In this document: positions 20,999 to 30,337 of the stretch, in pieces
How positions within the stretch are numbered: the first letter of the stretch is position 1
How the letters are laid out: every line of letters begins with the position of its first letter
Assembly (NCBI RefSeq): GCF_900091315.1
Contig: NZ_FLSP01000024.1
Location: 32,682 to 96,681, forward strand
Length of the DNA: 64,000 nucleotides
Reading direction: 5' to 3'
Source: Streptomyces sp. DI166
GTDB taxonomy: Bacteria; Actinomycetota; Actinomycetes; Streptomycetales; Streptomycetaceae
Notes under the pieces: generated by a model
Databases searched by the model: none
Seen by the model: the letters and a program-made list of their open reading frames with translations, nothing else
What the model was told of the DNA's origin: nothing
Made by a program: the position numbers and the translations under genes

Positions 20999-21429
20999 TG
21001 ACGCGCCCCGGTTTCCGTCGCCTGTCGCGGGCGGGCTTCCGTCGCTGGCGGGGTCAGCGGCCGTTCTGGGGCGGGCTGCTGCTCGCCCTGGGCGGCGCGG
21101 AGATCCTGCTCACCGAGAAGGCGTCGATGAAGGTCGTCCTGCACCTGGGGATGCAGGGCCTGGCCGGGTATCTGCTGCCGACGCTGATGCTGCTGCTGGG
21201 CCTGCTCATCCTGTTCAACCCCGCGCAGCGCCTGTTCTACTCGATCACCGGCCTGTTGCTGTCGCTGGGCACCTGGCTCACGTCCAACCTCGGCGGCTTC
21301 TTCCTCGGTCTGCTCCTGGGCCTCACGGGGAGCTGCCTCGCCTTCGGCTGGCTCCCCGACCAGGAGCCGCGCCTCGGGCGTCGGCAACGGCGGCGGGCGG
21401 CACGACAGGGGGCGGGGGAACCGGCCTGA
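20998..21429 (+). CDS. DUF6114 family integral membrane protein
   Basis: The protein has 143 residues from ATG 20998, which overlaps the previous stop (TGATG). It has about four hydrophobic segments (GGLLLALGGAEILL, GLAGYLLPTLMLLLGLLILF, FYSITGLLLSLGTWL, GGFFLGLLLGLTGSCLAF) between basic ends. It is a small polytopic membrane protein of unknown function, always paired with DUF6230. A partner role in anchoring or export of the upstream protein is inferred. Confidence 0.82.
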   Translation: MTRPGFRRLSRAGFRRWRGQRPFWGGLLLALGGAEILLTEKASMKVVLHLGMQGLAGYLLPTLMLLLGLLILFNPAQRLFYSITGLLLSLGTWLTSNLGGFFLGLLLGLTGSCLAFGWLPDQEPRLGRRQRRRAARQGAGEPA

Positions 21430-21451
21430 ACCCGGCTCCCCCGCCCCCTGT
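21405..21451. terminator. Strong hairpin at the end of the DUF6114 gene
   Basis: A perfect 14-bp stem (ACAGGGGGCGGGGG at 21405-21418, CCCCCGCCCCCTGT at 21438-21451) encloses a 19-base loop with a further CCGG pair. It spans the DUF6114 stop codon and lies in the convergent gap before the transporter gene. No T tract follows, as is common for Streptomyces terminators. Confidence 0.7.
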
Positions 21452-21472
21452 TCGACGCTGCGGTGCTGTCTG

Positions 21473-22408
21473 TCAGCTCAGTCCGGCCGTCTTCAGCCAC
21501 TCCTTGGCCACGTCCAGCGGGTCCTTGTTCTCCAGCTGGACCTGGGAGTCGAGCTCCAGCAGGGTCTCGGTGTCGAGCTTGGCGGAGACCTGGTTGAGGA
21601 CGTCGACGCCCTCCTGGGGCAGGCCCGACTTGTAGACCAGCGGGGTCACGTTGGCGAAGCCGAAGAGGTTCTCCGGGTCCTTCAGGACGACGAACTTCTC
21701 CTTGGTGATGGTCGGGTCCGTGGTGAAGATGTCCGCGGCCTGCACCGTGTTCTTCGCCAGCGCCGCCTGGGTCAGCGGACCGCCCGCGTCGAGCGCCTTG
21801 AAGGACTTGAACTCCAGCCCGTAGACGTCCTTCAGACCGACCAGGCCCTGCTGGCGGGTCTGGAACTCGGGCGAACCGCCGATGACCAGCTCGGGGGCGA
21901 TCTCCTTGAGGTCCGCGAGCGTGGACTCACCGGTGAGGTTGTACTTCTTCGCCGTGGCCGCGTTGATGCTCACGGAGTCCTTGTCCTCAGCGGGCGAGGA
22001 CTCCAGCAGCGTCAGCTTCTTGTCCAGCTTGGTCTTCACGGCCGCGTTCACGGCGTCGGCGCTCTTCTGCTCCGCCTTCGGGTCCAGGTACGCCAGCAGC
22101 GAGCCGTTGTACTCCGGGAGCACCGTGATGGAGCCGTTCTTCAGCAGGCCGTAAGTGGTTTCGCGGCTGCCGATGTTGGGCTTGTAGGTGACCTTGATGC
22201 CCTTCGCCTTCAGGGCTTCACCGTAGATGTCTGCGAGAAGGATGGACTCGGCGAAGTTGTTGGAGCCGACGACAACGGTGTCGCCGCTCGCCTTGTCCCC
22301 GGCCAGGGGGTTGTCGTTCTCGTCGTCGGACGAGCCACATCCGGCGAGCAGGGCCGCGGTGGCGGCGAGCGCGACGAGGTTCCTGCTGCGTGCGGCGGTA
22401 GAAGTCAC
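21473..22408 (-). CDS. Glycine betaine/choline-type ABC transporter binding lipoprotein (OpuBC/OsmF-like)
   Basis: The protein has 311 residues from GTG 22408. The lipobox is LAGC (residues 21-24), so it is anchored outside the membrane. The rest is a type II periplasmic-binding fold of the OpuAC family (VGSNNFAESILLADIYGEAL, PNIGSRETTYGLLKNGSI). Ligands are quaternary amines such as glycine betaine or choline. The matching ATPase and two permeases lie at 26734-29209 on the same strand, separated from it by the conservon on the other strand. An osmoprotectant uptake role is inferred. Confidence 0.9.
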   Translation of the reverse strand: MTSTAARSRNLVALAATAALLAGCGSSDDENDNPLAGDKASGDTVVVGSNNFAESILLADIYGEALKAKGIKVTYKPNIGSRETTYGLLKNGSITVLPEYNGSLLAYLDPKAEQKSADAVNAAVKTKLDKKLTLLESSPAEDKDSVSINAATAKKYNLTGESTLADLKEIAPELVIGGSPEFQTRQQGLVGLKDVYGLEFKSFKALDAGGPLTQAALAKNTVQAADIFTTDPTITKEKFVVLKDPENLFGFANVTPLVYKSGLPQEGVDVLNQVSAKLDTETLLELDSQVQLENKDPLDVAKEWLKTAGLS

Positions 22409-22624
22409 GATTCCCGTTCCGGACTGAGTTGGGGGTGGGACGGTTGTTCTTCAGTACGTCAACTGATCCAATCCACCGGCTTCTTCCTCAGTCAAGGGAA
22501 TCCGGGTAACCGATTGGACTCAATGAGTAGTCATTTGTGATCGCATGTGAAGACGTATGCATCAAGAGGCGATAGTCTCCACGCAAGTTGACGCCATGAG
22601 TCCGCTCACTCACGAGGAGGAAAG

Positions 22625-25246
22625 GTGTCCACGAACGAGGTGGACGCGTCCACCGCGGCACACGGTTCCCCCCTCGGAATACGGCGCTTCATCGACAGCC
22701 GCCCCTTCCGGCGCAAGCTCAACCTCCTGGTCGGTGTGCCGCTGACGGTGGTCGCCGTACTGCTCGCCTACCTCATCACCGACCAGCTGAGCCAGTCCTC
22801 CTCCGCCTCCGACGCGGCCCGCCTGGTCCGCGCCAGCGCCGAAGTGGCCACCCTGGTGGACCGGGTGGAGGCCGAGCACCAGCAGGCGATCCTGCTCTCC
22901 GTACGGCACGAGGCCGGCGGCGAGGGCGCCGCCCCGCCCTCCACGGACGCCTACGACCGGGCGCAGTCCGCGGTGGACCGCCAGGTGATCAAGGTCCGGG
23001 AGACCTTCGGCGACCGGCTGCCGGAGGGCGAGGCCCGCGCACTGCGCGAGATCAGCGCGCTCGGCAGCCTCCGGGACACCATCGAGCAGGGCTATCTGCC
23101 CGCCGACAACATCGACCCTGCCTACACGAGCGCTGCCAACGGTGTCATCGACGGTCTGGAGCTGGACCGCAACGCGGGCCTCGCCGCCACCTTCACCGGC
23201 AACCTGCTCGACTCCCTGCTGCGCGCCGACGCCGCCCACAGCGCCTTCGAGACCGGGGTGTTCTCCGCCTCCACCGGTGACTCCAACGCGCTCATCGAGT
23301 TCATCGGCGCGGTCGGCTCGCACGAGGTGTACACCTACCAGGCCGACCGGTTCGCCCGGTTCGCCACCGCCGAGCAGGCCGAGGAGCTGCGCGGCATCGA
23401 GCACAGCTCCCCGCAGGCCAGGATCAAGCAGCAGTTCGCCGAGCTGCAGATCGACCCGAGCGGACTGCAGTCCGACTCCCCCGCCGAGATCCGCCGGTCC
23501 TTCCGGGCCGCGCTCGACTCCTACCCCGCCTACCGGGAGCAGGCCGAGATCCGGCTCGGGGTCACCGCCTCCCTCATCGACCAGATCGCCGACCGGGCCG
23601 ACGACGCCTCCGGCGAGGCCGCCTGGCGCGCCGGGCTCCTGCTGGCGCTCGCCCTGCTCGGCTTCTCCCTCTGGTTCGTCCTGTCGGTGCTGGTGCGCCG
23701 CTCGGTGGTCCGGCCCGTGCAGGCCCTCACCGGTGCCGCCCGGGAGGTCGCCGAGATCGCGGACCGCGAGCTGGCCCGGGTCGCCGACGACGACGCCGAG
23801 GACGACCGCCCGCCCCGGCTGCGCGAGGTGCCGGTCACCGCGCGCGACGAGATCGGCGACCTCGCCGAGGCCTTCAACCGGGTGCAGACCACGGCCGCGG
23901 CCCTGCTGGAACGCCAGGTGCTCAGCCGCCGCAACGTCGCCGAGATGTTCGGCAACGTGGGCCGCCGGGTCAGCAACCTGACCACCCGCCAGCTCGCCCT
24001 GATCGACGCGGTGGAGCGCGGGGAGACCGACCCCGAGCTGCTGGAACGGCTCTACAGCATCGACCACATCGCGGTCCGCCTGCGCCGCAACGCCGACAGC
24101 CTGATGCTGCTCGCCGGTATCCGCGAGTCCGGCATCGGCTCCGGTCCGCTGGCGCTGACCACCGTCGTACGGGCCGCGCTCGGCCAGATCGAGGGCTTCC
24201 AGCGGGTACGGCTGCAGGCGCGCTCCGAGGCCGCGGTGGAGCCGGACGTGATCGGCGACCTGACCCTGATGGTGGCCGAACTCCTGGAGAACGCGGTGTC
24301 GTTCTCGCCCGCGGGCTCCCCCGTCGAGGTGACGGTGGCGGTCGGCGCGGACGGGGAGTCCGCGTCCATCGTGATCTCCGACCACGGGCTCGGGATGAGC
24401 GCGGAGCGGCTGGCCGAGGAGAACGCCCGGCTGGTGCGCCGCGAGCGGCTGGACCTGGTGCCGACGAAGGTGCTGGGCCTGTTCGTGGTCGGCACGCTGG
24501 CCCGCCGCTGGGAGATCGGCGTGACGCTGACCCGCACACCGGGCGGCGGTGTCACCGCCGAGGTCAACGTGCCGTCGTCACTGCTGCTGCCGGTACCGGA
24601 AGCACCGGAACCGGCGGCCAAGGCGCCGCTTTCCGCCAGGTCTCCGGAGCCGGTGAAGGAGCTCGCGTCCGCCCGCATTCCGGAACCGGCGAGGACACCC
24701 CCGTCTGCCGGGACATCGGCACCCGCCGGAACCTCGGCGTCCAGCAGGACCTCGGCGCCCGCCGGAACCTCGGCAACCGGCACCACCTCGGCATCCGCCG
24801 GAGCCTCGGCAACCGGCACGACCTCGGCGCCCGCCGCGACCCCGGCAACCAAACCCACCGGCCCCCTCCCCTCGGTCGCGGCCGATGCCGGCCCCCTCCC
24901 CCGTCGGCTCCCCCGGCGCGAGGCTCCCGCCCCCGCCGTACCGTCCGACGACCACGCCCGGGCCGAGCAGCCCGAGGCGTCCCCGAAGGACCACGCCTCC
25001 GGCTCCCGCCCGCTGCGCCGCCGGGTCCGCGGTGCCACCCTGCGCACCGCGCAGGACTCCGGCGCCCAGCAGGCGCTGCGCCGGGCCCCCCGCCCCGCCG
25101 ACGCGGACGCCGTACGGTCCGCGCTGGAGGAGTTCGAAGCGGCCGTGGAGCGCGCGCACCGCGACAGCGGCAGCGAGAGCACCCAAGAGACACCCACCCC
25201 CGACACGCACCACCAGAACCACCTCCCGGAAGGAGCGGAGCAGTGA
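22625..25246 (+). CDS. cvnA: Conservon sensor-kinase-like protein CvnA
   Basis: The protein has 873 residues from GTG 22625, with AGGAGG 4 bases upstream. It has an N-terminal TM helix (about 35-60), an extracellular nitrate-sensor-like domain, a second TM near residue 340, HAMP, and an HATPase-c domain (LMVAELLENAVSFSP, ISDHGLGMS). No classical H-box is obvious, as in other CvnA proteins. The C-terminal 220 residues are disordered, rich in Ala/Pro/Ser/Thr, and include a hexapeptide repeat. It is the first gene of the cvnABCD unit, whose products form a membrane complex likened to eukaryotic G-protein signalling. Confidence 0.92.
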   Translation: MSTNEVDASTAAHGSPLGIRRFIDSRPFRRKLNLLVGVPLTVVAVLLAYLITDQLSQSSSASDAARLVRASAEVATLVDRVEAEHQQAILLSVRHEAGGEGAAPPSTDAYDRAQSAVDRQVIKVRETFGDRLPEGEARALREISALGSLRDTIEQGYLPADNIDPAYTSAANGVIDGLELDRNAGLAATFTGNLLDSLLRADAAHSAFETGVFSASTGDSNALIEFIGAVGSHEVYTYQADRFARFATAEQAEELRGIEHSSPQARIKQQFAELQIDPSGLQSDSPAEIRRSFRAALDSYPAYREQAEIRLGVTASLIDQIADRADDASGEAAWRAGLLLALALLGFSLWFVLSVLVRRSVVRPVQALTGAAREVAEIADRELARVADDDAEDDRPPRLREVPVTARDEIGDLAEAFNRVQTTAAALLERQVLSRRNVAEMFGNVGRRVSNLTTRQLALIDAVERGETDPELLERLYSIDHIAVRLRRNADSLMLLAGIRESGIGSGPLALTTVVRAALGQIEGFQRVRLQARSEAAVEPDVIGDLTLMVAELLENAVSFSPAGSPVEVTVAVGADGESASIVISDHGLGMSAERLAEENARLVRRERLDLVPTKVLGLFVVGTLARRWEIGVTLTRTPGGGVTAEVNVPSSLLLPVPEAPEPAAKAPLSARSPEPVKELASARIPEPARTPPSAGTSAPAGTSASSRTSAPAGTSATGTTSASAGASATGTTSAPAATPATKPTGPLPSVAADAGPLPRRLPRREAPAPAVPSDDHARAEQPEASPKDHASGSRPLRRRVRGATLRTAQDSGAQQALRRAPRPADADAVRSALEEFEAAVERAHRDSGSESTQETPTPDTHHQNHLPEGAEQ
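24713..24856 (+). repeat. 18-bp coding tandem repeat in cvnA
   Basis: About eight imperfect copies of an 18-base unit (ACCTCGGC plus ten variable bases) encode hexapeptides TSAPAG, TSASSR, TSATGT, TSASAG and variants. The frame is kept throughout. The segment lies in the disordered C-terminal tail of CvnA. Copy number is likely to vary between strains. Confidence 0.75.
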
Positions 25247-25704
25247 GCACGTCCACAGGTGGCACCACGCCGGCCGAACTCCAGGCGGCCGCAGCCGACT
25301 TCACCTGGCTGCTGAATCGCTTCGCGACCGAGACCGCGGGTGTCGTCGACGCCATCGCGGTCTCCTCCGACGGACTGCTGATCGCGGTCTCCGAACTGCG
25401 CGAGCACGCCGACTCCGAGCGGCTCGCCGCGATCGTGTCCGGTATCACCAGCCTCGCCGCCGGGGCCTCCGGCAACTACGGCCTCGGCGGTCTGAACAAG
25501 GTCATCATCGATCTGGAGGGCGGGCACGTCCTGGTCTCCGCGATCGGCAGCGGGGCGGTGCTCGGCGTGGTCACCGACAAGGAGGCCAAGCTCGGCAACA
25601 TCGCCTACGAGATGACCCTGTTCGCCAACCGCGCCGGTGCCGCGCTCAGCCCGCAGCTGGTGCTGGAGCTGAAGAACAGCGTCGGTGCCGCGTCGGCCCG
25701 CTGA
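25243..25704 (+). CDS. cvnB: Conservon roadblock/LC7 protein CvnB
   Basis: The protein has 153 residues from GTG 25243, overlapping the cvnA stop by four bases. It has the roadblock/LC7 fold (FTWLLNRFATETAGVVDAI, GASGNYGLGGLNKVIIDLE) related to MglB-type regulators of small GTPases. It is expected to work on the CvnD GTPase in a cytoplasmic complex at the membrane. Confidence 0.93.
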   Translation: MSTSTGGTTPAELQAAAADFTWLLNRFATETAGVVDAIAVSSDGLLIAVSELREHADSERLAAIVSGITSLAAGASGNYGLGGLNKVIIDLEGGHVLVSAIGSGAVLGVVTDKEAKLGNIAYEMTLFANRAGAALSPQLVLELKNSVGAASAR

Positions 25705-25744
25705 CGGGCCGCGACCGGAATTCGGGAAGAACGGTTACGAACTG

Positions 25745-26161
25745 ATGGCGGACGGCACCCCACCCCCGGGCGACGACCCGGTCGGCCCCGCCCCCGCCGT
25801 CCGGCCGTTCCTGGTCACCGCCGGCCGGGTGGTGCCCAGTGCGACCGGCCGGCCGATGCCCGTCGAGACCCAGGTGGTGGCCACCGCCGAGGGTCTCGCC
25901 GCGCTCGACCTGCTCTCCTTCGAGCAGCACGACATCGTCGCGGCCTGCCGGCAGCCGCAGTCCATCGCGGAGATCGCGGCGCGGCTGCGGCTGCATCTGA
26001 ACGTCGTCCGGGTGCTCGCGGAGGATCTGCGGGCCGAGGGACGGCTGACCGTGCATGTGCCCAGCGCCGATGCCGTCCACGATTCATCCGTACTGCGAAG
26101 AGTGATCGATGGCCTGCGCGCCATCCCCGACTCCCGGGGGGTACTCCGTGACACCGACTGA
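25745..26161 (+). CDS. cvnC: Conservon DUF742 protein CvnC
   Basis: The protein has 138 residues from ATG 25745. No good Shine-Dalgarno lies close to this codon, so an earlier start near 25685 remains possible. The DUF742 core is clear (VRPFLVTAGRVVP, LDLLSFEQHDIVAACR, IAEIAARLRLHLNVVRVLAED) and resembles a winged helix. It sits in the fixed cvnABCD order, and its end overlaps the cvnD start by 14 bases. Confidence 0.88.
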   Translation: MADGTPPPGDDPVGPAPAVRPFLVTAGRVVPSATGRPMPVETQVVATAEGLAALDLLSFEQHDIVAACRQPQSIAEIAARLRLHLNVVRVLAEDLRAEGRLTVHVPSADAVHDSSVLRRVIDGLRAIPDSRGVLRDTD

Positions 26162-26726
26162 ACCGGCCGCCGCCGTACGACCGCCGCTGCCGGTCAAGAT
26201 GGTGATCGCGGGAGGCTTCGGCGTGGGCAAGACCACGGCCGTGGGCTCCATTTCCGAGATCGAGCCGCTGACGACGGAGGCGTCGATCACCGAGGTCGCG
26301 GCGGGCGTCGACGACCTCAGCCACACCCCGGACAAGACGACCACCACGGTCGCCATGGACTTCGGGTGCATCACCATCGACCCGACGCTGAAGCTGTATC
26401 TGTTCGGCACGCCCGGACAGGAGCGGTTCGGGTTCATGTGGGACGACATCGTCGAGGGCGCCGTCGGCGGGCTGGTCATCGTGGACACCCGGCGGCTGGA
26501 CGACTGCTACGCGGCCGTCGACTACTTCGAGCACAAGCAGATCCCGTTCGCGGTGGCGGTGAACGCCTTCGACGGGAAGGTGGAGCACGAACTGGACGAT
26601 GTGCGCTGGGCGTTGGACGTGAGCGACGGGGTGCCGGTGGTGGTGTTCGACGCCCGGGAGCGGGGCTCGGTGCGGGACGCGCTGCTGACCGTACTGGAAC
26701 AGGCGCTGGCCCGCACCGAGGCGTGA
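26148..26726 (+). CDS. cvnD: Conservon small GTP-binding protein CvnD
   Basis: The protein has 192 residues from GTG 26148, chosen because a run of G precedes it by about six bases and it overlaps cvnC. The P-loop is GGFGVGKTT, switch regions include TTTTVAMDFG, and the G3 motif lies in LFGTPGQERF. The guanine-specificity motif is NAFD, a variant of NKxD as usual for CvnD. It is the GTPase of the conservon complex. No P450 gene follows, unlike in some conservons. Confidence 0.92.
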   Translation: MTPTEPAAAVRPPLPVKMVIAGGFGVGKTTAVGSISEIEPLTTEASITEVAAGVDDLSHTPDKTTTTVAMDFGCITIDPTLKLYLFGTPGQERFGFMWDDIVEGAVGGLVIVDTRRLDDCYAAVDYFEHKQIPFAVAVNAFDGKVEHELDDVRWALDVSDGVPVVVFDARERGSVRDALLTVLEQALARTEA

Positions 26727-26733
26727 GGCGGGC

Positions 26734-27408
26734 TCAGCCGGTGCCCGCCCCGCGCACCCCGCGGGAGACCGTCAGCCTGGTCACGGCCCAGAACAGGGCC
26801 AGGGTGGCCAGGGCCATGGCCGCGACCAGGGTCGCCCCGCCGACGACCTTCTCGTAGTCGCGCTGGTAGAGGCCGTCCACGATGTAGCGGCCGAGGCCGC
26901 CGAAGCTGACGTAGGCGGCGATGGTGGCGGTGGAGACGATCTGGATGGCCGCCGAGCGCAGGCCGCTGAGGATCAGCGGGAGGGCGACGGGCAGTTCGAC
27001 CCGGAACAGCACCTCCGGCTCGCCCATGCCCATGCCGCGGGCGGCGTCCACGGGGGCGGGGTCGACCGAGCGCATGGCCTCGTAGGTGGTGACGAGGATC
27101 GGCGGGATCGCCAGTACCACCAGCGGGATCAGCACCGGGGCCATGCCGAGGCCGAGGAGCAGGAACATCAGCACCATCAGGCCGAAGCTGGGCAGGGCGC
27201 GTCCGACGGTGGCGATCAGCGCGAGCGCGTTGCCGCCCCGGCCGGTGTGCCCGGTGAGCAGCCCGACGGGAAGTCCTACGGCGGCGGCGATGCCGAGGGC
27301 CATCAGGGTGTAGCCGATGTGCTCGCCGACGCGCGTGGGGATGCCGTCGTAGCCCGTCCAGTGGGCGCCGTCGCCGAGGAAGTCGGCCATGTAGTTCAGG
27401 ATGTTCAC
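26734..27408 (-). CDS. ABC transporter permease, glycine betaine/choline type
   Basis: The protein has 224 residues from GTG 27408 (GTGA overlap with the upstream permease stop). It has about six TM segments and the EAA-type loop EAMRSVDPAPVDAARGMGMG of binding-protein-dependent permeases. With the neighbouring permease and ATPase it forms the membrane part of an OpuB-like importer. The binding protein is encoded 4.3 kb away at 21473. Confidence 0.9.
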   Translation of the reverse strand: MNILNYMADFLGDGAHWTGYDGIPTRVGEHIGYTLMALGIAAAVGLPVGLLTGHTGRGGNALALIATVGRALPSFGLMVLMFLLLGLGMAPVLIPLVVLAIPPILVTTYEAMRSVDPAPVDAARGMGMGEPEVLFRVELPVALPLILSGLRSAAIQIVSTATIAAYVSFGGLGRYIVDGLYQRDYEKVVGGATLVAAMALATLALFWAVTRLTVSRGVRGAGTG

Positions 27409-28079
27409 CCGGTGGCCTCCTTCACCGCGGGGGTGCGCGCTCCCCGGGGCATCCACGGTGTCAGCAGCAGGCGCAGTCCGATGAGCACGGCGTCCACGGC
27501 GGTGGCGAGGACGGCGGTGCCGCCGACGGAGAGCCACACCAGGCGCGGCTGGTCGTACTTGAGCCCGGCGTCGAGCATGTTGCCGAGGGCACCCTGGTTG
27601 CCGATCAGCATGCCGACGCTGACCAGGGAGATGCTGGACACGCACGCCACCCGCAGTCCGGCGATGATGGCGGGCGCGGCGATGGGCAACTGCACCTGGA
27701 GATAACGGCGTACGGGGCCGAAGCCCATGGCGGTGGCCGCGGCCAGGGTCTCCTGGGGGACCGCGCGGACGCCGTCCACGATGGCCGGGACCAGCACGAC
27801 CAGGGAGTAGACGGCGAGCGGGATCATCACGGTGGTCTCGCTCAGGCCGGTGTAGTCGATGAGCACCACGAAGAAGGCGAGCGAGGGGATCGCGTACAGG
27901 ATCGTGGTCACCCACAGCACCGGCGGGTACAGCCAGCGCACCCGGACGCAGAGCTGGGCTAGCGGCAGTGCCACCAGCAGTCCGGCCAGGACCGGGATCA
28001 GTGCCTCGCGCAGGTGGAGTCCGACCAGGCCGAAGTAGCTGTACTCCAGGTAGCTCGGCATGTCGAAGAGACCGCTCAT
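27405..28079 (-). CDS. ABC transporter permease, glycine betaine/choline type
   Basis: The protein has 224 residues from ATG 28079, overlapping the ATPase stop (ATGA). It has about six TM segments and the cytoplasmic coupling loop AVPQETLAAATAMGFGPVRR. It is paired with the following permease as a heterodimeric channel. Confidence 0.9.
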   Translation of the reverse strand: MSGLFDMPSYLEYSYFGLVGLHLREALIPVLAGLLVALPLAQLCVRVRWLYPPVLWVTTILYAIPSLAFFVVLIDYTGLSETTVMIPLAVYSLVVLVPAIVDGVRAVPQETLAAATAMGFGPVRRYLQVQLPIAAPAIIAGLRVACVSSISLVSVGMLIGNQGALGNMLDAGLKYDQPRLVWLSVGGTAVLATAVDAVLIGLRLLLTPWMPRGARTPAVKEATG

Positions 28080-29209
28080 GGCGCGACCTTCTGGGTGGTG
28101 CGGGCGCTGTTGGCGTGGGCGCCGCGGATGGCCTCGGCGATGGTCTGCTGGGAGACCACTCCGGCGGCCCGGCCCTCGCCGTCCACCGCGACGGCCCAGC
28201 CGGTCGGGGAGAGCACGGCGCAGTCGAGCGCGGCGCGCAGCGAGTCGGTGCCGGCGGCGAACGGGCGTCCGTGCGGGAGGAGTCGGTCCGTTTCGATGCT
28301 GCCGGCGGTCAGCTCGCCGGACTCGGCCCAGCCGAGCGGCCTGCCGTCGAGGTCGGTGACGAGGAGGTAGGGGACGTCGGCGGTGTCGCGGGCGGCGATC
28401 TGCTCGGCGGTGGCGTCGACGGCGACGATCGGCGCGGTGAGCAGGTCGAGTCCGGCGGCGGTGAAGAAGGACAGCCGCCGGATGCCGCGGTCGGTGCCGA
28501 GGAAGTCCTCGACGAAGGCGTCGGCGGGGTCGGTGAGCAGTTCGGCGGGTGGCGCGAACTGGGCGAGCCGGCCGCCGGTGCGCATCACGGCGACCATCGT
28601 GCCGAGTTTGACGGCCTCGTCGATGTCGTGCGTGACGAAGACGATGGTCTTGGCCAACTCCTCCTGGATGCGCAGGAGTTCGTCCTGAAGTCCCTTGCGT
28701 ACGACCGGGTCGACGGCGGAGAAGGGCTCGTCCATGAGCAGGACCGGCGGGTCGGCGGCGAGGGCGCGGGCCACGCCGACGCGCTGCTGCTGGCCGCCGG
28801 AGAGCTGGTAGGGGTAGCGCCGGGCGAGCGTGCCGTCGAGTCCGACGCGGTCCATCAGCTCGCGGGCGCGGGCCCGGGACCGTTCCTTGCCCCAGCCGAG
28901 CAGCCGGGGCACGGTGGCGATGTTGTCGAGGATCGTGCGGTGCTGGAAGAGACCGGCGTTCTGGATGACGTAACCCATCGACCGGCGCAGGGTGTTGACG
29001 GGTTGCTGCTGGATGTCCTTGCCGTCGAGGAGGATGGTGCCCTCGCTGGGCTCGACCATCCGGTTGATCATCCGCAGGGTCGTCGTCTTGCCGCACCCGG
29101 AGGGGCCGACGAGGACGGTGATCGCGCGGTCGGGTATCTCCAGCGACAGCCGGTCGACCGCCACCGTGCCGTCCGGGTACCGCTTGGTGACTGAATCTAT
29201 CCGTATCAA
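28076..29209 (-). CDS. ABC transporter ATPase with CBS domains, glycine betaine/choline type
   Basis: The protein has 377 residues from TTG 29209. Walker A is GPSGCGKTT, the signature is LSGGQQQR, Walker B is [12 protein letters not shown], and the switch His is in FVTHDIDEA. Two CBS domains fill the C-terminus ([33 protein letters not shown]). These act as ionic-strength sensors in OpuA-type transporters. It is the first gene of a three-gene operon. The TTG start has only a distant GAAGGG as Shine-Dalgarno. Confidence 0.92.
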   Translation of the reverse strand: MIRIDSVTKRYPDGTVAVDRLSLEIPDRAITVLVGPSGCGKTTTLRMINRMVEPSEGTILLDGKDIQQQPVNTLRRSMGYVIQNAGLFQHRTILDNIATVPRLLGWGKERSRARARELMDRVGLDGTLARRYPYQLSGGQQQRVGVARALAADPPVLLMDEPFSAVDPVVRKGLQDELLRIQEELAKTIVFVTHDIDEAVKLGTMVAVMRTGGRLAQFAPPAELLTDPADAFVEDFLGTDRGIRRLSFFTAAGLDLLTAPIVAVDATAEQIAARDTADVPYLLVTDLDGRPLGWAESGELTAGSIETDRLLPHGRPFAAGTDSLRAALDCAVLSPTGWAVAVDGEGRAAGVVSQQTIAEAIRGAHANSARTTQKVAP

Positions 29210-29401
29210 AGCGCCGAATACCCTTCGGGTCTGGCAGAAGTCGCCCGCTTCCGGCCGGGATTGAGCAAGCAGTTGCGGGGAGAGTCTAGACCGCTCACCG
29301 GAGGACGACTCCGGTCCGGGGGCCCGCGTACGGAACGACCCGTTTTCCCGGTTGTGTGCGGGATGTCGGCCGAAGCCGTCCGCGTCCCGCATGGTGGTGT
29401 C

Positions 29402-30202
29402 ATGAGCGAGCAGCGGCGCTTTGACGTCTGGCAGGCGGGACCCGGCTACGAGCGGTTCATGGGGCGGTGGAGCCGCCGGGTGGCCGAGCGGTTCACGGCG
29501 CTGGAGGGGCACGCCGACGGACTGCGCTGGCTGGACGTGGGGTGCGGCACGGGCGCCCTGACCTCGGTACTGGCCGCCCGGTGCCGACCCGCGGTGGTCC
29601 TGGGCTGCGACCGGTCGGCGGAGCTGGTGACGACGGCCCGGGACACGGCGCACGGCCCCGTGGGCTTCGCGGTGGCCGACGCCCGCGCTCTGCCGGTGCG
29701 GGATGCCTCCTGGGACGTGGCGGTCAGCGGACTGCTGCTCAACTTCCTTCCCGAGCCCGCGGAAGGAGTGGCCGAGATGACCCGCGCGGTACGCCCGGGC
29801 GGCCAGGTGGCCGCGTACGTCTGGGACTACGCGGAGGGCATGCAGATGCTGCGCCACTTCTGGAACGCGGCGACGTCGGTGGACCCGGCGGCGGCGGAAC
29901 TGGACGAGGCCCGCCGCTTCCCGCTCTGCCGGCCGGACCCCCTGCACGCCCTGTGGACGCAGGCGGGCCTGACGCAGGTCCGTGTCACCCCGCTGGTCGT
30001 CCCCACCCCCTTCGCCGATGTGACGGACCTGTGGTCCCCGTTCCTGGCGGGCCAGGGCCCGGCGGGAACGTACGTCACGGGCCTGACCCCCGATCAGCGG
30101 GACCGTCTGCGCACGGCACTGGCGCGGTCGGTCCCGCACGACCCGGAGGGCACGATCACCCTGTCGGCGCGGGCCTGGGTGGTGCGCGGAGTGCGGGGGT
30201 AA
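29402..30202 (+). CDS. Class I SAM-dependent methyltransferase
   Basis: The protein has 266 residues from ATG 29402. It has the SAM-binding motif LDVGCGTGALTSVL, the acidic loop VLGCDRSAEL and motif IV SGLLLNFLPEP. The family (Methyltransf_11) acts on small molecules, and the substrate is not evident. It is monocistronic, divergent from the transporter ATPase. Its 3' end lies inside a 62-bp direct repeat shared with the apbE 3' end. Confidence 0.85.
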   Translation: MSEQRRFDVWQAGPGYERFMGRWSRRVAERFTALEGHADGLRWLDVGCGTGALTSVLAARCRPAVVLGCDRSAELVTTARDTAHGPVGFAVADARALPVRDASWDVAVSGLLLNFLPEPAEGVAEMTRAVRPGGQVAAYVWDYAEGMQMLRHFWNAATSVDPAAAELDEARRFPLCRPDPLHALWTQAGLTQVRVTPLVVPTPFADVTDLWSPFLAGQGPAGTYVTGLTPDQRDRLRTALARSVPHDPEGTITLSARAWVVRGVRG

Positions 30203-30337
30203 GCCGCCGCACCACGCCGCCAACGGCACCCGCTCCGACCGCCGAACCTTCCGCCTCCCGGCACAGGCCCGGGCAGTACGCGCAGTGCGGGCGTAAGCCG
30301 CCGGACTACGCCGCCAACGGCACCCGCTGCGTCCGCA
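30182..30337. repeat. 62-bp imperfect direct repeat at two convergent gene ends
   Basis: Copy one (30182-30243) spans the methyltransferase stop and copy two (30276-30337) spans the apbE 3' end. They are about 85% identical with an offset of 94 bases, sharing GCCAACGGCACCCGCT exactly. The first copy looks like a duplicated piece of the apbE C-terminal coding region placed behind the methyltransferase. Confidence 0.8.
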
